From: Streptomyces sp. NBC_01549
GTDB taxonomy: Bacteria > Actinomycetota > Actinomycetes > Streptomycetales > Streptomycetaceae
Length of the DNA stretch: 64,000 nucleotides
Assembly (NCBI RefSeq): GCF_026339955.1
Contig: NZ_JAPEPW010000001.1
Location: 4,273,001-4,337,000, forward strand
Direction: 5' to 3'
Below are positions 26,882-35,304 of this stretch, in pieces. The position numbers were made by a program, and so were the translations under genes. Position 1 is the first letter of the stretch. Every line of letters starts with the position of its first letter. The notes beneath the pieces are model-generated. The model searched no databases and was not told where the DNA came from. It saw only the letters and a program-made list of their open reading frames with translations.

Positions 26882-26983
26882 TGACGCGCCCCAAAGGGGC
26901 GCGGGGCTGTGACATATGCGGCTCCGCCGGGTGGGCGCGCCCAGCTACGAACCACCCGCACCCGACCCGCAGAGCCGGTGCGG
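26882..26983. repeat. Streptomyces intergenic repeat with terminator-like hairpin
   Basis: GCGCCCC-AAA-GGGGCGC (26886-26902) forms a 7-bp hairpin right after the spermidine-synthase-like gene. The following CGGGGCTGTGACATATGCGG / CTCCGCCGGGTGGGCGCG is a form I recognise as common between streptomycete genes. It separates two convergent genes. Confidence 0.7.
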
Positions 26984-27511
26984 CTAGTACGTGCCGATCT
27001 CGACCCTCGGCGGCCCGTCGTGCCACGTACAGAACACCGACACCCGATCCGCCCCCGAAGTGAACTCCACCCGAATCCACGTCTCCGTCTTCCACACCTG
27101 CATCGACCACCCCGCCCCCGGCGTCGCCGAGACGAGCGTCGCGGAGGTCGCGCCGAGATCGAACGCGGCCCGCCCCCCGTCGGTGTCGTAACTCTTGACC
27201 TGCCCAGTCGGCCCGGAGGCGGCCGGACTCGGGTCGGCGGAGGGCGACTTCGAGGGGGCCGCGGTCGCGGACGGCCGAGGACTCGTCGTCGGTTTCGGGG
27301 CGGAGGGACTCGGGCTCGCCGACAGCCGACTCGTCGGCGAGACAAGCGGCTTCGTTCTCTGCGTCGTCGCCGTGCCCACCGTGATGGGCAGCGCGCGCGG
27401 CGGATCGTACGCCGTACCCGTCATGACCGTGTGGACGCCCCACCACGACAGCGTGACCGCCGCGCCCGTGGCGAGCGACCAAGCCAGTACGTGTACGAAT
27501 CCTCTGAGCAT
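26984..27511 (-). CDS. Membrane-anchored protein with Ser/Pro/Thr-rich linker
   Basis: About 175 residues from ATG 27511 (MLRGFVHVLAW); ATG 27553 is an alternative. One N-terminal transmembrane helix (AWSLATGAAVTLSWWGVHTV) is followed by a 55-residue low-complexity Ser/Pro/Lys/Ala linker. A small C-terminal domain (about 115-175, GWSMQVWKTETWIRVEFTSG, FCTWHDGPPRVEIG) is predicted to lie outside the cell. The domain is not recognised. It is divergent from the two-component response regulator, so it could be a target or signal partner of that system; this is inferred from position. Confidence 0.72.
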   Translation of the reverse strand: MLRGFVHVLAWSLATGAAVTLSWWGVHTVMTGTAYDPPRALPITVGTATTQRTKPLVSPTSRLSASPSPSAPKPTTSPRPSATAAPSKSPSADPSPAASGPTGQVKSYDTDGGRAAFDLGATSATLVSATPGAGWSMQVWKTETWIRVEFTSGADRVSVFCTWHDGPPRVEIGTY

Positions 27512-27630
27512 CGCGGGCCATACTGCCTCACCCGCCCCACGGGTGTCTCCCATGTCATCCGTCAGGACGGCGGCCCGAGTTATCCACAGGCACCGGACCG
27601 GCATCGCACAGATGGCGTACGGTGCGGCGC

Positions 27631-28332
27631 ATGGCAAGTGTGCTCGTGGTCGAGGACGACCAGTTCGTACGCAGCGCTCTCATCCGGCATCTGACCGAAG
27701 CCGCGCACACGGTGCGCAGTGTCGGCACCGCCCTTGAGGCGCTGCGCGAGGTTGCCCATAACCCCTTCGACGTCGTCATCCTGGACCTCGGACTGCCCGA
27801 TCTGGACGGGGCCGAGGCCCTGAAGATGCTGCGCGGAATCACCGACGTCCCGGTGATCATCGCCACCGCGCGGGACGACGAGACGGAGATCGTCCGCCTG
27901 CTGAACGACGGGGCGGACGACTATCTGACCAAGCCGTTCTCGGTCGAGCACCTGTCCGCGAGGATGGCCGCCGTCCTGCGCCGCGCGCGGGCGACGGGGG
28001 ACGCGCCCGCCTCGTCGGTCATCCGGGTCGGCGGCCTGGCCATCGACCCGCTGCGCCGCCAGGCCGAGCTGGACGGCGCCCGACTGGACCTCACCCGGCG
28101 CGAGTTCGACCTGCTCGCGTTTCTCGCCGGCCGGCCGGGTGTGGTCGTCGCCCGCAAGGAACTGCTCGCCGAGGTGTGGCAGCAGTCGTACGGGGACGAC
28201 CAGACCATCGACGTCCATCTGTCGTGGCTGCGCCGGAAACTGGGCGAGACGGCGGCGAGGCCGCGCTATCTGCACACGCTGCGCGGGGTCGGCGTGAAGC
28301 TGGAACTACCGAGCTCGGAGCCGCCGCGATGA
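27631..28332 (+). CDS. OmpR-family response regulator
   Basis: About 233 residues from ATG 27631. The receiver domain has the acidic pair in VVEDD, the phosphoacceptor aspartate in VILDLGLPDLDG, Thr/Ser switch residues and the lysine in YLTKPFS, so it should be phosphorylated normally. The C-terminal winged helix (about 130-225) has LDLTRREFDLLAFLAG and DVHLSWLRRKLGE. It overlaps the following kinase gene by four bases (ATGA), so they form a two-component operon. The signal is unknown. Confidence 0.95.
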   Translation: MASVLVVEDDQFVRSALIRHLTEAAHTVRSVGTALEALREVAHNPFDVVILDLGLPDLDGAEALKMLRGITDVPVIIATARDDETEIVRLLNDGADDYLTKPFSVEHLSARMAAVLRRARATGDAPASSVIRVGGLAIDPLRRQAELDGARLDLTRREFDLLAFLAGRPGVVVARKELLAEVWQQSYGDDQTIDVHLSWLRRKLGETAARPRYLHTLRGVGVKLELPSSEPPR

Positions 28333-29708
28333 GGTGGGCACTGGTCAAGGTGTGCGTGGCGGTGACCACGATGGTCGTGGTGGCCTTCGCGGTCCCGCTG
28401 GGCCTCGTCATCAAGGAGATGGCCAGGGACCGTGCCTTCTCGAACGCCGAGCGGCAGGCCGCGGCCATCGCGCCCGCGCTGTCCATCACCACCGACCGGG
28501 AGCAGTTGGAGCGGGTCGTCGCCTCCGCCGGCTCGGACGACGGGATGGCCGTGCACATACCGGCGAGCGACGGCGCCAAGGCGGTCGACATCGGACGACA
28601 GCGCGCCGCGGCCAAGGACATCGCGACCACGCGCAGCATCGGCCGGGCCTCCACCGCGGAGGTCCCGGGCGGTTCCATCCTGCTCCAGCCCACCGCGCTG
28701 AGCTCAGGCGAGATCGCGGTCGTCGAGGTGTACGTCCCCGAGTCCGAGGTCAGCAACGGGGTCGGCACGGCCTGGGCGGTGCTCGCCGCGGTCGGGGTCG
28801 CGCTCATCGTCGGCTCGGTCGCGGTCGCCGACCGGCTGGGAGTACGGATGGTGCAGCCGGCGCAGCGGCTGGTCGAGGGCGCGCATGAACTGGGGGAGGG
28901 GAAGCTCGGTGCGAGGGTGCCCGAGGAGGGGCCGACCGAACTGCGGCTGGCGGCGGTGGCGTTCAACTCGATGGCGGATCAGGTCGTACAGCTTCTGGCC
29001 AATGAGCGGGAGTTGGCCGCCGACCTCTCCCATCGTCTGCGTACCCCGCTGACCGTGCTGCGGCTCAACACGGCCTCGCTCGGTGACGGGCCGGCCGCCG
29101 AGCAGACGCGGGCGGCGGTGGCGCAGTTGGAGCGGGAGGTCGACACGATCATCAGGACGGCCCGGGAGTCCAAGCCGCAGACGGCGGCGGTCATCGGCGC
29201 CGGGTGCGACGCGTCGGAGGTCGTCCGCGAGCGGATGGACTTCTGGTCGGCGCTCGCCGAGGACGAGGGGCGCAAGGTGCGGGTGGCGGGAGTGGACCGT
29301 CCCGTACGCATACCGGTCGCCCGGGCGGACCTCGTCGCCGCGCTCGACGCACTCCTCGGGAACGTGTTCCGGCACACCCCGGAGGGCACGGCCTTCGCGG
29401 TCGACGTGCACAACAGCGAGGACGCGGTGATCGTGCTGGTGTCGGACGCGGGCCCGGGCATCCTGGACCCGGAGGCGGCGATGGCGCGGGGGAAGGGCTC
29501 CGGCAACGACGGCTCGACCGGCCTCGGCCTGGACATCGTCCGCCGGCTCGCGGAGACGACGGGCGGGGACGTGCGGATCGGTTCGTCGGTGCTGGGCGGC
29601 ACCGAGGTGCGGATATGGATCCAGCTGGACGGGCGGGCTCCGGTGCGACGCGGGCACAGGGGATCAGTGCGGCGTCGTAGGCGGGGCATGGGTGTGAGCC
29701 GGGTGTGA
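28329..29708 (+). CDS. Sensor histidine kinase
   Basis: A 459-residue membrane kinase. Transmembrane helix 1 (VCVAVTTMVVVAFAVPLGLV) and helix 2 (around 150-175, AWAVLAAVGVALIVGSVAV) frame an extracellular sensor region of about 120 residues. A HAMP domain follows, then the H-box ADLSHRLRTPLTVLRL, N-box LLGNVFRHTPEG, G1 SDAGPGI and G2 STGLGLDIVRRLA. The C-terminal 25 residues are very arginine-rich. It is coupled to the upstream response regulator. The chitinase pseudogene lies downstream, which may or may not be a target. Confidence 0.94.
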   Translation: MRWALVKVCVAVTTMVVVAFAVPLGLVIKEMARDRAFSNAERQAAAIAPALSITTDREQLERVVASAGSDDGMAVHIPASDGAKAVDIGRQRAAAKDIATTRSIGRASTAEVPGGSILLQPTALSSGEIAVVEVYVPESEVSNGVGTAWAVLAAVGVALIVGSVAVADRLGVRMVQPAQRLVEGAHELGEGKLGARVPEEGPTELRLAAVAFNSMADQVVQLLANERELAADLSHRLRTPLTVLRLNTASLGDGPAAEQTRAAVAQLEREVDTIIRTARESKPQTAAVIGAGCDASEVVRERMDFWSALAEDEGRKVRVAGVDRPVRIPVARADLVAALDALLGNVFRHTPEGTAFAVDVHNSEDAVIVLVSDAGPGILDPEAAMARGKGSGNDGSTGLGLDIVRRLAETTGGDVRIGSSVLGGTEVRIWIQLDGRAPVRRGHRGSVRRRRRGMGVSRV

Positions 29709-29717
29709 AGCCCCAAT

Positions 29718-29729
29718 TGGTCTCTACCT
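29718..29729. promoter_or_regulatory. Chitinase-promoter-like / DasR-like element
   Basis: TGGTCTCTACCT matches the 12-base chitinase direct-repeat form (TGGTCCAGACCT) at nine of twelve positions and partly resembles the DasR box. It lies about 60 bases upstream of the first possible chitinase start. Only one copy is seen. Confidence 0.35.
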
Positions 29730-29786
29730 TTAACCGTCCCCCATGCCTTCCTTAAGCGCGCCATAAGATCGCCAACGGGCGTCCTG

Positions 29787-31352
29787 ATGAGGCGGTTTGC
29801 CCGATTCCGGATCGCTAGCGTGCTGCCGCACCCCACCCTCAGCGAACCGCGAAGGCAGGCACACGCCAAGAGCAGCACGCACCGGCGCAAGGTCAGTGGC
29901 AGGAACAAGGCGATAGGCGGGATCGTCGCCGCGGCCGTGGTCGGCGGTGGCGCCTTCCTGTTCTCCGGGACCGCGCTGGCGGCCGGCGTGGGCGCCGCGT
30001 ACACCAAGACCAGTGACTGGTCGACGGGCTACACCGCGCAGTACGTCATCACCAACGACACCGGCCGGGCGAAGGGGGACTGGACGCTGGAGTTCGACCT
30101 GCCGACGGGCGCGGAGCTCAGCTCGCTGTGGAACGGGACGTCGACGGTGAGCGGGCAGCACGTCACCGTGAAGCCGCCGTCCTGGGACAAGGACGGGCTG
30201 GCGGCCGGCGAGTCGGTCACTGTCGGCTTCGTCGTGAAAGGCACCGCGGATCCGAAGGGCTGTGTCATCGACGGCGCCAAGTGCTCGGTGGACGACGGCG
30301 CGACGCCGGAGCCGAGCGGCCGCCCGACCCAGTCGTCGCCGACCCCCACTCCCACCGCCACGCGGCCCCCCACATCGACCTCGACCCCCACGGCCACCCC
30401 CACCTCGACCCCCACGCCCACTCCCTCCGCCTCGGAGACCACCGGCAGTGGCACGACGACCGGTGCGGGCTTCGCGCCGTATGTCGACACCTCCCTCTAC
30501 CCGGCCTTCGACCTGGTCGGCAGCGCCACGGCCACCGGTGTGAAGGACTACAACCTGGCCTTCATCACCGACGGCGGCGGCTGTACGCCGAAGTGGGGCG
30601 GGGTGACCGACCTCGCCAGTGACGGCGTGGCATCGCAGATCGGCGCGTTGCGGGCGAAGGGCGGCGACGTCCGCGTGTCCTTCGGCGGAGCCTCGGGCTC
30701 GGAGCTGGCGACGACCTGTGCGTCGGCGGACGCGCTGGCGGCGGCGTACGGGAAGGCCGTGGACGCGTACGACCTGACCAAGGTCGACTTCGACATCGAG
30801 GGTGGCGCGCTGCCGAACACGGCCGCGAACACCAACCGGGCGAAGGCGATCGCGAAGCTCCAGCGGCAACACCCCAATCTGGACGTGTCCCTCACCCTCC
30901 CGGTCATGCCCGAGGGCCTGACCCAGGACGGCGTGAACCTGCTCTCCGACGCCAAGTCGAACGGCGTGAAGATCTCCGCGGTCAACATCATGGCGATGGA
31001 CTACGGCCCCGCGTACAGCGGCGACATGGGCACCTACGCCGAGCAGGCCGCCACCGCCACCCAGGCCCAGGTGAAGAGTGTTCTCGGGCTGTCGGACAGC
31101 GCGGCGTGGAAGTCCGTCGCCGTCACCCCGATGATCGGCGTCAACGACGTCGCCTCCGAGATCTTCAAGGTCGACGACGCGACCCAACTGGTCGACTTCG
31201 CCAAGTCGAAGGGCCTCGGCTGGCTCTCTATGTGATCCGCCACCCGCGACAAGCAGTGCCCCGGCGGCGCGAAGAACTCCGCCGACGCGACCTGCAGCTC
31301 GATCGCGCAGGACGCGGGGGCGTTCTCGAAGGCGTTCGGCGCGTACAAGTAA
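29787..31352 (+). pseudogene. GH18 chitinase with CBM2 domain, interrupted by in-frame TGA
   Basis: Signal peptide, CBM2 (about residues 65-165, AAYTKTSDWSTGYTAQYVIT), a Pro/Thr linker (170-225) and a GH18 catalytic domain with the DxxDxDxE signature (YDLTKVDFDIEGG). Reading stops at TGA 31233-31235, where relatives have tryptophan (GLGWLSM-W-SATRDKQCPGG). The same frame then continues for 38 more codons (SATRDKQCPGGAKNSADATC to AFGAYK) to TAA at 31350-31352. The start is also odd: AAG at 29868, preceded by GAAGGCAGG, sits where ATG/GTG would be expected (KSSTHRRKVSGRNK). The upstream ATG 29787 gives an unusual N-terminus. Loss of function, a sequencing error or stop readthrough are all possible. 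Confidence 0.85.
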
Positions 31353-31369
31353 TCGACCCCGCCCGGGGG

Positions 31370-32101
31370 TTACCCGTCGCGGCGGAACAGGGCCGTCCAG
31401 AGGAAGGGCTCGCCGAAGAGCCCGGACTCGGGCGGCTCGTCGCGCATGCGGCGCAGTTCGACCTCGGTCAGGTCGGAGAAGACCCAGCGCAGGGACTCGG
31501 GCGTGTAGGCGAGTCCGCCGTGCAGCGCGGACTGCTGGTAGAAGGCCTCGTCGGGGAGTTCGCAGCCCATCTCGCCGGCGGCGAAGCAGGTGAGGGCGAG
31601 ATGGCCGCCCGGGGCGAGGACGCGGTCGAGCAGGGCGAGGTGGCTGATACGGCGGTGCGGCGGCAGATGGTGGAAGCAGCCCGAGTCGTAGATCAGGTCG
31701 TAAGGGCCGTCCAGCTCGTCAGGGGTGAGCGCGAACGCGTCGCCGCAGTGGAAGCGGATCTCGGCCCCGGCCTCCCGCGCACGGTCCTCGGCCCAGGCGA
31801 TGGCCGTCGGGGACAGGTCGACCGCGTCCACCCGGAAGCCCGCGGCGGCCAGGTGAAGGGCGTTGCGCCCCGGCCCGCAGCCCAGATCGAGGGCGCGGCC
31901 CGGGGCGATCAGGTTCTCGTCGAGGTATCCGACCAGGTTCTCGTCCGGCTTCGCGACGAAGAACGGTACGGGCTTGGATCGGTCGGCGTAGAAGCCGTCC
32001 CACCAGGCGGCGCCGCCGCTCGTCCAGCGGTCGGCCTCCGGCGCGAACAGGCCGTCCAGCAGCTTCACCACATCGTCGATCGTGCGTATGTTCCGGTCCA
32101 T
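31370..32101 (-). CDS. SAM-dependent methyltransferase (class I)
   Basis: A 243-residue methyltransferase. Motif I is ALDLGCGPGRNALHLAAAGF, motif II VDAVDLSPTAIAWAE, and motif IV YDLIYDSGCFHHLPPHRR; the tail LTEVELRRMRDEPPES and FLWTALFRRDG is typical of the family annotated as thiopurine- or class-I-type methyltransferases. ATG 32101 follows GGAAGGGG. It is convergent with the chitinase pseudogene (17-base gap). The substrate is unknown. Confidence 0.9.
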   Translation of the reverse strand: MDRNIRTIDDVVKLLDGLFAPEADRWTSGGAAWWDGFYADRSKPVPFFVAKPDENLVGYLDENLIAPGRALDLGCGPGRNALHLAAAGFRVDAVDLSPTAIAWAEDRAREAGAEIRFHCGDAFALTPDELDGPYDLIYDSGCFHHLPPHRRISHLALLDRVLAPGGHLALTCFAAGEMGCELPDEAFYQQSALHGGLAYTPESLRWVFSDLTEVELRRMRDEPPESGLFGEPFLWTALFRRDG

Positions 32102-32157
32102 CCGGTCCCCTTCCGTGATGGGGTGACGGTAGGGCCTAGCAGGCGCGAAAGGCCAGG

Positions 32158-33567
32158 TCAGGGCAGATGCGCGGAGGGTCGTGAAGGGCCTTTGCGGGAG
32201 GTGAGGGGGAGGGCGTGCCCGCCCTGCCGCGGGGTGTCGCCCGCGGTCGGCTCTGCCCCCTTCGAAGGCCACCCTGACGGCAATCTCGGCGGCGCCAAGG
32301 CAACTTTGTCAACGACCCGAGACTGAAGTCTCGGGCTTGCACAACGGGCGCCACTGGCTGTGGTGCTGCGTTTGCGTCCTGTCCCACGCCCCGGTTCGGG
32401 ATGCGGGTCTGGGGCGGTTGACTGCGCCCCGCGTCGCCACAACTCCCGCGCCCTGGCGCGGATGTTGCGGGAGCCGTTCCGGTCTGCGTGATCAACGAAT
32501 CGGCAGGACCGGCACGCGAACCAGGCCTGCGAGACCCGGTTCGCCTTGTCGATGTGCCCGCATTCGGCGCAGGTGCGGGAGGTGTACGCCGGATCGACGT
32601 GCACCACCGGCACCCCTGCCTTGCGGGCCTTGTACGCGATGAACGCTCCCAGCTGGGCGAAGGCCCAGCTGGAGTGGGTGGCCCGTTGGGGCTTTCGAAG
32701 CCGTACCCGTTCGCGGATGCCCGTCAGCTCTTCCAGGGCGATTCCGCGACCGGTGCGTTCTGCCTCGGCCACCACATGCTTCGCGATCTTGTGGTTGATG
32801 TCTCGTGCGCGCCGCGTCTCCTTGCGCCGCCGTTTCTTCAGTCGGCGCCTGGCGGACGGGGTGTTCTTCTTCTGCAGCTTGGTGCGCAGCGTGCGCTCCC
32901 GGGTGCGGATGCGGTTGAGCTCGCGTCCGGCCATGATCTCGCCGTCGGACGTGGTGGCGATGTTGACGATGCCCAGGTCGATGCCAAGGAAGTCCGCCGG
33001 ATCGGTGTTCAGCGGCGCTTCGGGAACCTCGCAGGTGGCGTTCAGGAACCACATGCCGTCCCGCGACAGCAGATCGGACTCACCCCTGCGGTACAGGGCC
33101 AGGACGGCCATCTGCTCCGCTGAGGCGGTGAACGCCACCCCCTTGATCCGCCCGGCGGTCGTCCAGATCGAGATCCGGCGCCGGTCGATCTGCCAGGACA
33201 GCATCCGGTCGTCGTAGGGCTGCGCGCCCTCCGGACGGAAGACGACCGGCTTGTCCACCGCCCTGCAGTAGCGCTTCGAGCCCGGCCTGCCCAGGTTCCC
33301 GGCCCTCAGGTTGGCCTTCAGCGCGGCGTACGCGTCGCAGGTCTTCTTGATGACGTGCTGGGCGGCCTGCGCCCCCAGCCCCCACCGGGCCTTGATCTCA
33401 CCGTAGGTGTGCTCGCGCAGTGCGAAGTTGTTCTTCACATCCTTCTCGAACGCCACGCTGCAGGCCCAGGTGGCCGCTTCGTTGCAGGCGCGCAGGGTCG
33501 CCTCCAGCGCCGCCGCCTGCACGGGCGTCGGCAGCAGTTTGACCTGCACCACCAGCTTCACGATCAC
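32158..33567 (-). CDS. tnpB: TnpB (IS605/IS1341-type RNA-guided nuclease)
   Basis: A 469-codon frame from GTG 33567 (MIVKLVVQVKLLPT). RuvC-like residues are present: D in FLGIDLGIVNIATT, E in IALEELTGIRERV, and D in DHADRNGSRNIRAR. The zinc ribbon is CAECGHIDKANRVSQAW then CRSC. All three acidic residues look intact, so it may be an active nuclease. The final 80 residues (after ARARELWRRGA) lack the usual TnpB tail and pass through a hairpin at 32316-32335, suggesting the frame runs out of the element into flanking DNA. No TnpA gene is present. The element sits between a methyltransferase gene and a PIN-gene remnant. Confidence 0.9.
   Translation of the reverse strand: MIVKLVVQVKLLPTPVQAAALEATLRACNEAATWACSVAFEKDVKNNFALREHTYGEIKARWGLGAQAAQHVIKKTCDAYAALKANLRAGNLGRPGSKRYCRAVDKPVVFRPEGAQPYDDRMLSWQIDRRRISIWTTAGRIKGVAFTASAEQMAVLALYRRGESDLLSRDGMWFLNATCEVPEAPLNTDPADFLGIDLGIVNIATTSDGEIMAGRELNRIRTRERTLRTKLQKKNTPSARRRLKKRRRKETRRARDINHKIAKHVVAEAERTGRGIALEELTGIRERVRLRKPQRATHSSWAFAQLGAFIAYKARKAGVPVVHVDPAYTSRTCAECGHIDKANRVSQAWFACRSCRFVDHADRNGSRNIRARARELWRRGAQSTAPDPHPEPGRGTGRKRSTTASGARCASPRLQSRVVDKVALAPPRLPSGWPSKGAEPTAGDTPRQGGHALPLTSRKGPSRPSAHLP
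32316..32335 (-). ncRNA. Probable omega-RNA / right-end hairpin of the TnpB element
   Basis: CCCGAGACT-(GA)-AGTCTCGGG is a perfect 9-bp stem inside the 3' end of tnpB. TnpB guide RNAs overlap the tnpB 3' end and finish at a hairpin next to the element border, with flanking host sequence as the guide. The true RNA would extend upstream toward about 32500; its ends cannot be placed from sequence alone. Confidence 0.5.
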
Positions 33568-33732
33568 CGAACTTACACACGCGTGCGACTGCCCACCGCA
33601 CGTTCACTATGCGTCACCCGAACGGGTAAACCCGCCACGGCGCGATGCGGCGCCAGCTCCGCCGGACACGGCACCTGGCCGCTTCGCGGCCGAGCAGACA
33701 CGAGCGACACCGCGGCGCTCCGCGCCGCGGTC
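33568..33732. other. Left flank of TnpB element with GC-rich hairpins
   Basis: A non-coding stretch between the tnpB start and the PIN remnant. It holds a GGCCGC-TTC-GCGGCC hairpin (about 33678-33692) and a perfect 9-bp hairpin CCGCGGCGC-TCC-GCGCCGCGG (33710-33730). The element's left end and target motif should lie here but are not identifiable without relatives. Confidence 0.45.
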
Positions 33733-33917
33733 ACGAGGATGCGAAGGCTGCCTCGGCCATGCTGATCGGCGCTGGGTTGCATGGCCACAAGTACGCGATC
33801 GACGCCGCCGTGGCCGAGATGGCGCTGCGGCAACGCCGCCCGGTGGTCATGCTCACCTCGGACCTCGACGACATGGTCAAGCTGTGCGGGGAGAGGGTCC
33901 GCCTCGTCGCAGTGTGA
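33733..33917 (+). pseudogene. PIN-domain (VapC-like) toxin, 3' remnant
   Basis: About 60 in-frame codons (EDAKAASAMLIGAGLHGHKY, AIDAAVAEMALRQRRPVVML then TSDLDDMVKLCGERVRLVAV, stop at 33917) resemble the C-terminal half of streptomycete PIN-domain proteins: DAxxAxxA, the conserved aspartate in TSDLDDM, and the final strand. No 5' half is found upstream, where the tnpB left flank begins, nor on the other side of tnpB. The gene is therefore truncated, plausibly by the transposition event. An in-frame ATG exists at 33645, but the first 30 residues do not look protein-like. Confidence 0.65.
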
Positions 33918-33965
33918 GCGGATGCACTTCTGTGGGATGCCGGGCTGGTATCAGGTGCCTGGGGC

Positions 33966-34160
33966 TCAGCGACTGAGGTTTCCGGCCTTCACCGCGTGAA
34001 GCAGGTTCGCCAGGGCGTGGGGTGTAGCGGTGGCGATGATGGCGGGCTGGTCGCTTTCGCGGAGGTGGATGCGGTCGAAGGTGGGGGTTGCCGCCAGCTC
34101 CACGCAGTTGCCTTCGCCGCCGCCGCTGAATGAGGACTTCTGCCAGGTGAGTCGGGCCAT
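33966..34160 (-). CDS. DUF397 small protein (BldB/AbaA-locus type)
   Basis: A 64-residue protein of the DUF397 family: LTWQKSSFSGGGEGNCVELA is the characteristic N-terminal half and LRESDQPAIIATATPHALAN the C-terminal half. ATG 34160 has AAAGGAA upstream. It follows the WhiJ-like HTH gene by 11 bases on the same strand. In streptomycetes such pairs act in development and antibiotic control, and the HTH/DUF397 pair behaves like a toxin-antitoxin-style unit in some cases. Confidence 0.95.
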   Translation of the reverse strand: MARLTWQKSSFSGGGEGNCVELAATPTFDRIHLRESDQPAIIATATPHALANLLHAVKAGNLSR

Positions 34161-34171
34161 CGCGGTTCCTT

Positions 34172-35053
34172 TCAGAGGGCGTACATGACGTGCTGGATCA
34201 GGCTCAGTGAGTCGCGGGACTCATGAGTTTCCGGTGCCGACTGGGGATCGACAGGAGCAAGAGCCAGCTCGGAAAGTCGCTCGAACATTTTGGCGTACTC
34301 GTCGAGGTGCTTGCTATCGCCGAGGAAGAGAGAGTTCCGCGGGTGTTCCAGGTAGACCGTGTCCAACGCGTTCGCCACACCTCCGAAGATGGCGAACGAA
34401 CCGCTGTACGCGGAGTAGCCACCACCCTCGAACGGGAAGATCTGCACGGTCACATTGGGCAGTCGGGAGACCTCGATCAAGCGGAGGAGTTGCCTGCGCA
34501 TGACCTGAGGGCCGCCGATGAGGGTGTGCAGCGCCGCTTCGTGGATGACTGACCGGTACGTCACGGCCGCATCGCCTTGTAGGACGCGCTGCCGGGCGAG
34601 GCGGAACTCGACGTAACGGTCGGCCCGTTGAGGGTTCTCCTCGGTTTCACTGAGGACAGTGCGTGCGTATTCCTCGGTCTGGAGCATGCCGGGGATGAAC
34701 AGCGGTTCGTGCGTGCGCAGCACAGCAGACCGTGACTCCAGCTCTGCCAGGTTCCGGGCGGTGGGGCCGATCGTGTCGTCGAACTCGTCCCACCAGCCCT
34801 TCCCGCTCGCCTGGGCCATGCTCATGAGCTCGTCGAAGTACGGTCCTGCCGGGCAGTGGTATGCGCGGAGCAACTTGTACAGCCGGTTGTGGGAGACATT
34901 GAGCCGCCCTGCCTCGATGTGGCTGACCCGAGTGCGCTCGCCCTCCAACAACGCGGCAGCGTCGTCGGTCGACAGGTGAGCGCGCAGCCGGAGTTTGCGC
35001 AGCTCCGCGCCCAGACGTCGTTGACGTTCGCTGGGGCTGCTCCGTGGTGGCAT
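34172..35053 (-). CDS. WhiJ/Scr1-type helix-turn-helix regulator (DUF5753)
   Basis: A 293-residue XRE-like protein. The N-terminal HTH (about residues 12-70, LGAELRKLRLRAHLSTDDAA and RVSHIEAGRLNVSHNRL) is followed by a DUF5753 domain (about 100-285) with IPGMLQTEEYARTVL, RQRVLQGDAAVTYRSVIHEA, QLLRLIEVSRLPNVTVQIFP and SGSFAIFG. ATG 35053 has GAGGGAGG upstream. It is cotranscribed with DUF397 and divergent from an anti-sigma-like ATPase. The 12-base inverted repeat ACCCA-CA-TGGGT at 35126-35137, in the divergent promoter, may be its operator. Confidence 0.95.
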   Translation of the reverse strand: MPPRSSPSERQRRLGAELRKLRLRAHLSTDDAAALLEGERTRVSHIEAGRLNVSHNRLYKLLRAYHCPAGPYFDELMSMAQASGKGWWDEFDDTIGPTARNLAELESRSAVLRTHEPLFIPGMLQTEEYARTVLSETEENPQRADRYVEFRLARQRVLQGDAAVTYRSVIHEAALHTLIGGPQVMRRQLLRLIEVSRLPNVTVQIFPFEGGGYSAYSGSFAIFGGVANALDTVYLEHPRNSLFLGDSKHLDEYAKMFERLSELALAPVDPQSAPETHESRDSLSLIQHVMYAL

Positions 35054-35304
35054 GTTCCCTCCCTCTGAACCGTGCGCAGTGTGCCGCGATCACAGGAGTG
35101 GCGTCGACCCGTTGCTTCCGATGTCACCCACATGGGTCGTAAGTGGCGTTCACGATTGAACTCAACTCACGGCTGACCGTACCGTCGGAGACGAACTACC
35201 CCCCCGCGCCCCGAGGAAGTACCCCCACCCTCACCCCAGTTGAGGCCCCGGACCTGGTCACCGCATGCGCGCGCCCACACCCACCCACACCCGAAGGAGC
35301 CCTC

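Noticed and set aside
32158..33567. CRISPR effector (Cas12-like)
   Set aside because: Size, start sequence and zinc ribbon are those of TnpB. No CRISPR repeat array or cas1/cas2 was found in the window.
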